From positions 495,001-559,000 of the forward strand of contig JAIVFJ010000014.1 in assembly GCA_025765615.1 (NCBI GenBank): DNA of 64,000 nucleotides. The letters run 5' to 3'. Below the pieces are notes generated by a model. That model worked only from the letters and a program-made list of their open reading frames with translations. It searched no databases and had not been told where the DNA came from. Positions 33,168 through 43,089 of the stretch are shown piece after piece. The position numbers were made by a program, and so were the translations under genes. How positions within the stretch are numbered: the first letter of the stretch is position 1; each line of letters starts with the position of its first letter. Origin of the DNA: Zopfochytrium polystomum. Its lineage: Eukaryota > Chytridiomycota > Chytridiomycetes > Chytridiales > Chytridiaceae.

Positions 33168-33931
33168 CGATGGGCCTTGTCTGGAGTCTATTTTTTTAAT
33201 TTTTTTTTTTTTTTTGTTTTGCTGGGGTGACTGGGCGGGCAGTTGTGGAAAGACTTCCACTGCACCAGCATCCGCCTTTGTTGAACCGCTTCCTTTCAGC
33301 TGCTTGTTTTCTGTTATTGGGCGGGGAAGTGCGGTTGGGGCTGGCCGTGGCAATGGATGGGCAGCAAGAAGTTCGAAGTCGCAAAGTGTGTCGGTCGGTG
33401 AGGGCGGGGCTGCCGACAGACAGACAGCAGACTTCATGTGGTGGAAAGACATTTTCACCCAAAAAGGCGATTTTGCTGCAGGACAGGGTGCCAGGCGGCG
33501 CGCTCAACGCTGCAACGCCCCCTTTTTTGTGCACTCATCAGCATCATCTTGACGCCCAAGCCACGCAGGGAGCACGCGCGTGCTCCCCCCTCTCCTCCCA
33601 AGATCGACGCCCGCCGCTGCACCCGCCTCGTTCCTCCACCTACCCCCACTCTGGCGTGCTGGTCTGAGATCGCCTGGGCGTTGTGGCTGGTCGAACAGGG
33701 CTGCTGCTCTTCCAGCAAACCCCGTCCAAAACCTCAACGGGTCTGACTGAGCTGGCTTGGGACTCAACCTTGTCGGTATTGGCGCTTGGACCGGTATGTT
33801 CGGTATCACCGCTCCTGGCACTTGCATGCAGTGTAATGCACACTGACACGCGCGCAATTCACAGACACACACGGGACCACGCTGGGGAAACGGGGGCGGA
33901 CGGATCTTCCTCGCGCCCTCGACTTCTCTCC
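33168..33931. other. intergenic between SHMT and the NLR gene
   Basis: A T-rich run at 33190-33216 follows the SHMT stop. No gene is recognised; the right part is probably the promoter of the TIR-NACHT-WD40 gene. Confidence 0.4.
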
Positions 33932-36900
33932 ATGTTTCAGCACAAAATGCCACCACGGTCGCACCGCCCCATCGTCGTCCGGTTCATGTACCGGGGGAAG
34001 TTCAAGAACATTGAGGTGAACCCGCACGCTGGCTTTGATGCGCTGCTCGAGCAGGTTGCGGCTGGATGGAATATTCCCGTCCCAATTGAGCTGGAGTACA
34101 TTGATACCTCCAACGCGGAAACAACCATACTCAGCCGCGCAGACGACATTCCACACGTTTTTGCGTTGAAGTACAAGTGGAAGGTCAGGCATTCGGGCTC
34201 TTATTTTTATTTTACTTTTTTGGTGGTCCACTACCGGTGGGCGTTCAGGCGCCCTGTGGACATTCGGCTCAATGTGACCTCCTCATGGTGAATTTAGGTG
34301 ACTGTACCCAAACGGGCCTCCAGCCCCTCCCGCCCAGGCTCCACCTCGCCCGTGTTGGTGCCTTCTCCAACACGGTCACCCCAACTCTTCTCATCCAGCA
34401 GCCTGCTTTCGCCTCATTCCACCGTGAACCGAATGCCGACCACTCTGGACCGTTCTTCTGGTGCTGACCTTCGTCGCGATTCGGTGCATGACGGGACTGT
34501 GCCACAAAATCGAGGTAAAACTGAAATGAACCAACGTCTCACAATACAAACGAAAACCTGCCAGACAAGTGGACTGAACTGATTCCGGGTGATTGGAAGT
34601 GCAAAGCTCTCGTTCAAACGCATCCTTTTTTCATCAGGTGAATTGCCCGCCCATCAACCTTTTTGTTTTTCTTTCTCGGCAACCTGCTGACATTCAGTCG
34701 TTTTCAGCTACCGCCAAGCGTCCGAGAGCCACGTCGCAAAAGAGCTGTACTACAAAATGAAGTTGGCTTTAATTGACGAACAGGCAGTTCAGCTGGGCGG
34801 CCTGCATCCTTCCGAATCAAGCACGGACGGGCTCCATCCTTTCTTGGACGTGCAGTGTCTGTCGAACGGGGAACAGTGGGGCATCAACTTTATGGCTGGT
34901 CTCTATAACTCGGGAGTCATCATTCTGTTGTGCTCCGACGCTGCAATGGAGCGGATGAAGCACGCGCAAACGTCGCAAGACAATGTTCTACTGGAGGTAC
35001 TGTTGCAGAGTCGACATCAGTTGTCAGGTCTTACCCTCAATCCCTTGCCAACCAACTGATCAAGCTTTCCCTTTCCCCCTCTCTCCTCTACTTTCAAGTG
35101 GGAACTATCGCTACAGCGACTCGAGGAGAAGAAATGCGACATTTTACCGGTTCTACTTTCCCAGCGCGTCCCGACCGTCATCGATGGAAAAACGAGAAAT
35201 ATTATTGTCGAGTTTCACTCATTTGACCACACCGAGTTTCCCGATGAGTACCATTGTCACCCATTGAGTCCGCGAAGTCGCACCATACGGCAGGTTATCC
35301 AAGAAATCTTCAAGTTTCAGGGCCCCAAGATTGATCCAGAGAGTGAGATCGAACGGTTAGTTTCAAAACGCTTCCTATCTGCCGCGACGACTCAATACTA
35401 ATTTCGACCTTATGAAGGATTGTGACTGCAGCAAGAGAAATTCGCAGCCGAAGGCGATTTGAACAAGACAGTAGCACGCCTGTGTTCCTCAGTCCCTCTA
35501 AACTGGCACAGTTGGAGACTTGGCTCACTCCCCTCTCTGCGGAGATGGAGCGAGAGCGGACTCGACTGTTAAAAGTTTATTTGCCGGGAACCAGAAAGTG
35601 GCTGCTGGATGAAGTCGTCGAGTTCCTCTCCCCCAACAACACCAACACCCACAGGGTAATGTGGCTGCGCGGCGTTGCAGGGGTTGGAAAATCTGTGATG
35701 GCGGCTGTGATTGCGCGCGAGCTGCAGCGTCAAGGCCTTCTTGGTGGACAGTTTTTTTTCAAGCATGATGACGAGTTCCGCAGCAGTGCCCGAAACCTCA
35801 TTCTTACGCTGGCTTTTCAATTGGCTCGTTTCAGCGCTCACTTTGGGAACCACTTATTATCAATCCAAAAGGATTCCCCAACCGTATTATCTCGGCCTAT
35901 TCCAGACATGTTTTCGGCCCTGGTCGCAGCCCCCTTGAGCCAGCTCTTGGAATCGAAAACTCTAAATCAGCCAATTGTTTTGGTGGTGGACGCGCTTGAC
36001 GAGTGCGGGAGGTTGAATCGACGGAGCGAGATATTGCAGGTCTTTCAGGAGCTAAATCGCGGACTTCCCGCTAACGTAAAGCTGATTGTAACCGGCCGAC
36101 CTGAGAGCGATATCGCCGAAGCCCTGTCCAAGCTGCAGGTCAGATCCATCGAGCCGACGGAAGAAGGAAACCACAACGATCAGATCATCTATGCTCATCA
36201 TTTTTTAAACACCCACGGTGTCGAGCCTTCTATGATTGACGTTGGAGCCGAATCGCTCGTTCGAAAGTCGGCGGGGATCTTTGTCTGGCTGATCACCGCT
36301 TGCAGGTACCTGGAGTCAGGAACAAGCATCACTCTGGAGGAAATCATGGACCTCCCCGAGGGCAGCAGGCTCGATGGGAGCATGGATGCCATGTACGCGC
36401 GAACGTTTGGTCGCTTGTTTGATGCAAACGTCGACAACGACACGCTGTTTTGGGTGTTGGCCACCATCGTGCTTGCGTTCGAACCCATGACCGCCACTGC
36501 AATCGCCTCGTTGTTGCATCACAAACACGCCGAGGAGGTCGGCAAAGCCCTGCGTCAGTTAGAGCCGATCCTCGTCCTCGACACATCCTCAAAGCGACTG
36601 AGAATCTTCCACAAGTCGGTCAAAGATTACTTTGTTGATCCCTCTCGCTGCACAGACCTCCGCTTTCAAATCAACGTCACCAAAGTGCACGCCACGATCT
36701 CAATGTGGTGCATCGCAACCCTGCGAAAGAGCCTGGATTTCAACATGTGCAATATGCGCCTTCGCTCCGTTCACAAAGACTATCCGGACTTTAAGACGCG
36801 CGTCAAGAAGATGATTCCGGACCATGTTCGCTATGCGGTAAAGCACTTTTGGGAGCACTGCCGCGACTCGGTGGCGAAGACCGCGAATCGTCCAGAGCTT

Positions 36901-39420
36901 GCCGGTGATGGCGGGGCCAGGGAACCCCCCGTCTCGTCGGTGCACGTCCGAAACGCTCCTCGCCGTGCCCAACTCGAGCGAGAGCTGTGCTCACTGGTGT
37001 CGGCGCACTTGCACCACCTTTTGGAGGCGCTCTCCCTGCTCGAGCGTCTCGGGCTGGTGATTCCCGCGATGGTCGCCTTGGAATCGTTCTTTAGCCAAGA
37101 CCTCGAGATCCAAGCGGAGGCTGGAATATTCAGCGTCGAAACCCTGTTGCGGGACGTTATGAGGGTCGTGCAAATGTTCCAGGTACCCCTACGCGAATCC
37201 GCGCTCCAGGTGTACTTTACTGCCATCCCCTTTGCCCCGTCGGAGTCTGCTTTCCACCGGCTGTACTCCGTCCGAGGGACCCCAAGCGGTGTGAAGATTC
37301 CGAAAGTGGTGAACGGCGGTCTGGCGAGCTGGTCTGCGTGCGTCAACGTGCTCGAAGGCCACTCGAGCGCCGTCACATCGACTGCTTTCAGCCCGGACGG
37401 ATCTCTCATTGTTTCTGGATCGGAGGACTCTACCGTGCAGATTTGGGACGCTGCAACGGGCCAGGAGCTGTGCGGCTTGGACGGCCACACTAAAGAGGTC
37501 AACTCTGTCTCGTTCAGTCCCGACGGGTGCCTCGTCGCCTCTGGCAGTAGCGACCAGACGGTCCGGATCTGGTACGCGGCCAGCGGGCAGCTGGTGCACG
37601 ACCTTCATGGCCACGGCGATGCCATCAGCTCCGTCGCCTTCAGTTTCGACGGCCTGCGCGTCATCTCCGCGAGCTGGGACAAGACAGTCAAGATCTGGAA
37701 TTCGGCCACGGGCCGGATCCTGCGCACCATGACGGGCCATACGGACGTGGTCAACTCTGCCGTGTTCAGCCCCGACAGCGCTCTCGCCGTCTCGGGCAGC
37801 GACGACCGCACCGTGCGCATCTGGAGCACCATCAGCGGCGAGGAAAAGATGAAGCTCGCCGGGAACCGCTTCCTCGTAAAGGCCGTCGCATTCAGCCCCG
37901 ACGGCCTCCGTGTCCTCTCTGGCGGCGCCGACGAAACCGTCCGCGTCTGGGACGCCGCCACCGGTCAGTGCCTCCGCCAACTCAAGGTCCACTCGGACTG
38001 GATCAAGGCCGTGTCTTTTAGCCCGGACGGAAGTCACATCGTGTCGGGCAGCCGCGACGGAACGTTCCTGGTCGTCAGCGCAGAGACTGGGAGGACGGTG
38101 CACCGCTTTGAGGGGCACACAGACTCGGTCAACTCGGTCGCGTTCAGTCCCGGCGGGCACTTTATTGTGTCTGGCAGCAGGTGAATAGCTTCTTTTGTTG
38201 GCCATTTTTTCTGCTGCATCGAGGAACGTAAGGGGATGTGACACGCGGGGCTTGCCGTTGGTACTTGCCTCTTCGTGCTGCTGGGTTGCTCACACTGATT
38301 TGTTTTCCCGATAGTGATTCTACAGTCCGGATTTGGGACGCAGCCACCGAGCACACGGTGCAAGCATGGCATGGTCACTCGCAGGACGTCAAAGCTGGTG
38401 CGATCAGCCCGGACGGACGCCTGATAGTATCGGGGAGCAATGACAAAACGCTGGGGCTGTGGGACGTGACCAGCGGGGACGAGCTTGGTAGGATGACGGG
38501 CCACACCGGTTGGATCAACGCCGTAGTGTTTGGCCCCGGCGGTTCCCTGATCGCCTCAGCCAGCGACGACACGACGGTGCGGGTGTGGGTGACGGCGACG
38601 CGACAGGAGCTTCAAAAACTGAGCGGCCACTACCCTCGCCGTCAAGTGCGCCGCGTTCAGCCCTGACGGTTGCCTCATCGCGTCCGGCAGCGAAGACAAG
38701 ACGGTGCGCGTGTGGGACGTGTCCACCGGCGAGGAGCTGCTCAAGCTCGACGGCCACTCGGACGGCGTCAACGCAACCACATTCAGCCCCGACGGCCGCC
38801 TGGTCGCGTCCGCCGGCCGCGACCGGTCCGTCCGCGTCTGGGACATTGCCGCGGGCCGCCTCGTTCACCGCCTCGACGGCCACTCCCTCCCCGTCAACTC
38901 GGTCGAGTTCAGCCCTGCCCCGCACCCCTCCAACCCCGCCCGCCTGCCCCTCCTCCTCGCCTCCGCCGCCGACGACCGATCCGTCCGCATCTGGTCCGTG
39001 GCCTCGGGCCAAGAACTGCACCGCCTCGCCGCCGCAGCCGGCCCCGCCGACGGCTCCGCCGGCGCCGAGCCGCCACCCTTCCGGCTGGCCACCTTTGGCG
39101 CGCCGCCCGCCACCACCGGCGGTGGCAGCAGCGGGGCCCACCGCCTGCTGGTCCGCGCCGTGGACGCGGCCGGCGGCGAGCGGTTCTGGGAGGCGGCCTC
39201 TGGCGACGAGCTGGCGCCCGCGAGCGTGCCCGCGCGTGTGTCGTGGCAGTCGACGCGCTTTGAAGAGTCGCGGCTCGCCGGCTGGCTCGCCGCCGCGCAC
39301 TTTGCTGTGCCGTTCTGGCTGCCGCCCGAGCTGCGCGGCTCGTGCCATCTAGTCGCGGGGGCGCGCCTGTTTGCGCTTGGCGCAAAGGTGGCGCTGTTTG
39401 TTGAGGCGCCTGTAGTTTGA
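33932..39420 (+). CDS. TIR-NACHT-WD40 NLR-type protein, WD40 array frameshifted
   Basis: Exons 33932-34183, 34298-34514, 34565-34637, 34708-34996, 35099-35355, 35418-38180 and 38315 onward. Domains in order: a PB1/ubiquitin-like fold (IVVRFMYRGKFKNIEV...ELEYIDTSN, residues 10-75); a Ser/Pro-rich linker; a TIR domain beginning FISYRQASES (about 179, joined from two exons) with FLDVQCLSNGEQW and DNVLLEWELSLQRLEEKK, whose Glu residues sit where TIR NADases have their catalytic Glu; a NACHT NTPase with Walker A GVAGVGKS (about 448-455) and Walker B VLVVDALDE (about 554); a helical spacer; and about 12 WD40 repeats from about residue 1004. The frame breaks at 38631 in repeat 10 and the natural stop is at 38664-38666, giving about 1400 residues; the shifted frame continues the repeats to a stop at 39420. 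Such proteins sense non-self and trigger incompatibility or cell death in fungi; that role here is inferred. Confidence 0.87.
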
Positions 39421-39965
39421 AAGAAAAAAACCTAAAACGAAGCGGGGTCGGTGTGAGGAGAAACGGGGGGTGCCAGTGCAGTGGCGGGGTGCTGGTGTTG
39501 CCGCTCTCCCGTGCTACCCTTGTTAGTCTTGATTGCTTGTTTTCCACAAACACAGTTACCACGTCTTTCCCCATTATAAACAAATTAAAGAACTTTTTTG
39601 GGGGATTCTTACTCTCTTTTGGCGCCGCACCCCGACGCCCCTTCCCCCATCCTCGCGAGAGGGCAGTTGTAGTTTTGTGCAAGGTATTTCGTCGGTGATT
39701 TTGGAGTCTCGTACCGCCGACAGCCTGCCCCAGTCACAGTTTATTGCGCTTGAAAAAGAGAGCAACGGGGGCACAAGAAAAAGGAGAGAGAGTACGGAGA
39801 CACCGGGGGGAAAACTAGTACCCCACCACTTTGTTCTTCAACTGCTTCATTAGCGAACAGTCAGGGAGGGGAGGACGAAAAAAGAAAGAGAAAAGGCAAA
39901 GGAGGGGCAGAGATGGTTTAGCCGGAGAGGAAGAAAAAGGAGAAACGAGAAAGCGAACGCCTCCT
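39421..39965. other. convergent 3' region
   Basis: Lies between the stop of the NLR gene and the stop of the hydrolase gene on the opposite strand, so it holds both 3' UTRs. No gene is recognised. Confidence 0.45.
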
Positions 39966-41831
39966 TCACAGGACCGCCGCCACGCCGAAAAGACCTGGAC
40001 CGAGCAGCGGCACGACGAGCGCCAACGCGCCAACGGCGGCGACGCGGAGCGGCGGCCACGGACAGGAGGAGGCAGAAGCAGAAGCACCCGAAGTCGGGTT
40101 CTGTGTGCCCGTCGGCGACGCCGGCGAGACGGAGGCCGACGGCCTGGCCCTCGGCGTAAACAGCGAAAAGATGTTTTCCCTGACCGTGTCGATGCGGTAG
40201 ACGCAAGGGCCGTCGTGGCCGCACCCGTTCGCGGTAAAGTAGTCCGGCGTGACGCCGTACAGCGCGCGCAGGTACAGGATGTAGTGCAGCATCCTGTTGA
40301 GCCTGTTGGTCCCCTGCGCCATGGACGCGCAGCCCTTGCTCAGGATCGCGCCGTCGGTCGACGTGTCGTCCAGCTCGGCCAGGAACGACACCTGCCGGTT
40401 CGCGACGTACCGCGCGATCACCGCCGACGGGTCCGCCAGCAGCGCGCGCACCTCCGCGAGCACCTCGCTCGTCGGATCCAAGCCGAACTTGTACTTTGCG
40501 ACCCCCTTGCACGCCGTCGTGTCGTACTGCGGGAAGTCGGCGGGCGTGCTGAAACCAGGGCCTGACGGCAGGGCGAGCGCGGGGGCGGGGGAGAGGGTGA
40601 GGGAGGCGACGGTGGCGGCGGGGAGGCGGCGGCCGTCGAAAAAGAGGAAGGACGAGCCGGAGCCGACGACGAAGCGGACGGGTACCCGAAGCGACTCGAT
40701 GGTTTTCGACAGCACGGCGTAGCGGTTCGCCATCTGTGCGCCGGCGGAGAAGCCGACGACGGTCAACCGCGTGACGGACGGGTAGGCGGCGAGGACGTCG
40801 GCGAGCAGGTGGTCGAGGATGGTGAACGTCGACTCTTGCGAGCCGAACGCCGGCGTGCCCTCGGCATAGTCGTCGGTGGTGTTGGACGACCACACCAGGT
40901 TGCCGCCCAGGTTCTGCTCGGCCGTGTTGAAGTACGGCGACACGATCACCGACCGCGACACCGCGTCCGTCTCGGCGAACACGAAGCACTCTTGCCACCA
41001 GCGCAGGATGCCGTGCAGGCAGACCACAGCGCGGTCTGGCAGTGTGCTGCTGCTGCTGCTGCTGTCGTCGCGCGCGAACAGCTCCGCTTCGTTGGTTGGA
41101 GGGGTCGTCGTGGGGTCGGTTGGTGCCGGTGTGGCGGACGTGTCGTCTGCAGTAGTGCTGGTGCTGGTGCTGGTGCCGGCGTCGCCGCCGCTGGAGGAGT
41201 CTGTCGTCGTGGTGGTGGAGTCTGTGCCGGTGCTCGTGCCCGTGCTTGCCGATGATGTTGTTGTACCTGACGAATCTGTGGTTGCGGGCACGACAGAGGC
41301 GGTGCCGTTGCCGACGTAGTAAAAGACTGGGATCGTATTGCCCTCTGCGGTGGTCTTGATCACCATGGTCTGCCGCAGCGCAGGTATTGGAACGCCATTT
41401 GCGTCGGACTGGCACAGTGCCTGCAGTGACGCCGAGGACACTAGCAACAGGAGCAGCAGGAGGAACGAAAGCTGCGATGTCGCTGGGGCCAGCAACGGGC
41501 GGAGGAGGACCGGTAGCGAGAGTCGTGGCGGTATTGCTGCTTGTGGTTGTGACTTGAGAGGAGATGGTGGTAGAGGAGCAGAAGGAGGAGAGGGGGTCGA
41601 GTGGGCCAAAAGCCTCCGAAGTTGCCGTCGAGCCGGCTGTTGCGGGGCTGATGATGATGGCGCCCATAGTCGTTGCAGCGCAGACGGTCCTGAAAACGTG
41701 TGCAAGGGCGACAGGGGAAGCTGTTCGTGCCGTAGTTGCTGCTGCGGCTGTCGCCGGCGGACGACAGCAGTTGCAGCAGCAGCAGCAGCAGGATCGCGGG
41801 CATCCGAGGTAGTGCGGCTGATGGTGGCCAT
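39966..41831 (-). CDS. secreted alpha/beta hydrolase, probably GPI-anchored
   Basis: An uninterrupted frame of 621 codons. The catalytic part (about residues 235-570) has AVVCLHG for the oxyanion loop, VVGFSAGAQMANRY with the nucleophile Ser, and GCGHDGPC as a candidate for the catalytic His. A Ser/Thr-rich stretch precedes it, as in wall-associated fungal proteins. The C-terminus has a small-residue Ser/Ala cluster followed by a hydrophobic tail (VAAVGALALVVPLLG), the signal for GPI attachment. The N-terminus is doubtful: the hydrophobic secretion-like segment (LSFLLLLLLLVSSAS) lies about 118 residues into the frame, and another frame offers MPAILLLLLLQLL from 41803 plus a Ser/Thr-rich stretch, so an unseen intron within 41450-41803 is possible. 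Substrate unknown. Confidence 0.68.
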   Translation of the reverse strand: MATISRTTSDARDPAAAAAATAVVRRRQPQQQLRHEQLPLSPLHTFSGPSALQRLWAPSSSAPQQPARRQLRRLLAHSTPSPPSAPLPPSPLKSQPQAAIPPRLSLPVLLRPLLAPATSQLSFLLLLLLLVSSASLQALCQSDANGVPIPALRQTMVIKTTAEGNTIPVFYYVGNGTASVVPATTDSSGTTTSSASTGTSTGTDSTTTTTDSSSGGDAGTSTSTSTTADDTSATPAPTDPTTTPPTNEAELFARDDSSSSSSTLPDRAVVCLHGILRWWQECFVFAETDAVSRSVIVSPYFNTAEQNLGGNLVWSSNTTDDYAEGTPAFGSQESTFTILDHLLADVLAAYPSVTRLTVVGFSAGAQMANRYAVLSKTIESLRVPVRFVVGSGSSFLFFDGRRLPAATVASLTLSPAPALALPSGPGFSTPADFPQYDTTACKGVAKYKFGLDPTSEVLAEVRALLADPSAVIARYVANRQVSFLAELDDTSTDGAILSKGCASMAQGTNRLNRMLHYILYLRALYGVTPDYFTANGCGHDGPCVYRIDTVRENIFSLFTPRARPSASVSPASPTGTQNPTSGASASASSCPWPPLRVAAVGALALVVPLLGPGLFGVAAVL

Positions 41832-42215
41832 GATTGGCAGGGGTTGGGTGGGGTGGGCGTGGGTGGTCGCCAGCTGGTGCTTGAAGCCGGGAAAACTGAC
41901 TGTCCTGGCTCGCGTGAGTCGGGCGTGAAAGTTGTTGGTCGGATGGGGCTGCTCTCTCTCTCTGTCTCTCTCTCTCGCTCTCTCACTCTCCGTCTATCTC
42001 TCTCTCTGTCTCTCTCTCTGTCTCGGTCGCAAGGCCGTCAGTTGCGCCGCCCGCCGCCGCCGCCGCCGTCGTCGTCGTAACGATTGATTGGTGGTCGACG
42101 GTGCTGCTACGATGCGGGCTCTTTTCCGCCCGTTGTCTCTCGGGTTAGCTTCTTTTGAAAGGCAGCATCCAATCAATCATTCATTGGCTCGCCTCCAATG
42201 TCGACACGAACTGGC

Positions 42216-42250
<35 letters not shown>

Positions 42251-43089
42251 CGTCTGCCTGTCTTGTTTCTCGAGGCTCCCATGCAGTCACTCGACTCCGT
42301 TCTTGCCCTTTTTTGGGCCTGTCTTGCCGTCTTCTCTCTCTCTTCTCCACAAAAAAGCAGTGTTACTCTTTAGTACTTTCATTTGTCGAACAGGTCGCTT
42401 TTTTTTTTCGAATTACATACATTGTTTTCATGCACACGGGTGTCTGTTTATGTTTTTTTCCTTTATATTTTTGCAATTATTTTGGAAATTGAAAATTTTT
42501 TTTAGCTTGTTGATGCGTCCCGGAACGGATGCACAAACGGTCGCTGCCCAGTCGTGGTACTCCAAAAAGGCAACTGACTATTCCAGATACGTTCTTTGCA
42601 ACGTGTTCTTCTCTGGATCGAGGGAAGAGACAGACAGACAGACAGAGCTCGGAGAAGAGGGGTAGAGACAGGCCGCGGGACAGGGAAGATACCAGTGCCA
42701 GAGACAGAGTGGCGAGACAGAGCAGAGAGAGAGAGAGAAAAGTGAGGCAACCCACCCCAAAATAGTCCAATCCTCCCTGTCTATCCCTTTGGGCGGCAAC
42801 CAACCGCAGATCGCCCGGCGCCGCCCACCCCGGTTATCACCCTTACCCTCCACCGCTCGTCGGCGTAGGGCGAGTCCCCTGCCAGACCAGATACGGGGGG
42901 CGGCACGCAGCAGCAGCCAACAGCAGCGAGCTAGGAGGCCCCAACCAGCCAGCAGCGGCAGCAAGCAGGCAAGCAAGCAAGCTGACGGCCCTGCTGTTTT
43001 GCGCTTTCCTTTCCGCCATCTCCCTTTCCGTCATAAAGGGAGGAATCGTTCCTGATTGCTTGGACAACCGAAACTCCCACCACACCGAC
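41832..43089. other. divergent promoter region with microsatellites
   Basis: Lies between the hydrolase start (minus) and the NRPS-like start (plus). It contains CT-rich microsatellite sequence at 41950-42030, a CTGT tract at about 42218-42247 and a CAGA tract at about 42630-42645. No further gene is recognised. Confidence 0.45.

Noticed and set aside
37189..38244. Antisense frame across the WD40 repeats
   Set aside because: Periodic because the sense strand is a repeat array; no independent coding evidence.
39850..41667. 605-residue minus-strand frame overlapping the hydrolase
   Set aside because: Mostly a shifted reading of the hydrolase exon, with Arg/His-rich composition; only its first 90 codons are of interest as a possible alternative 5' exon.
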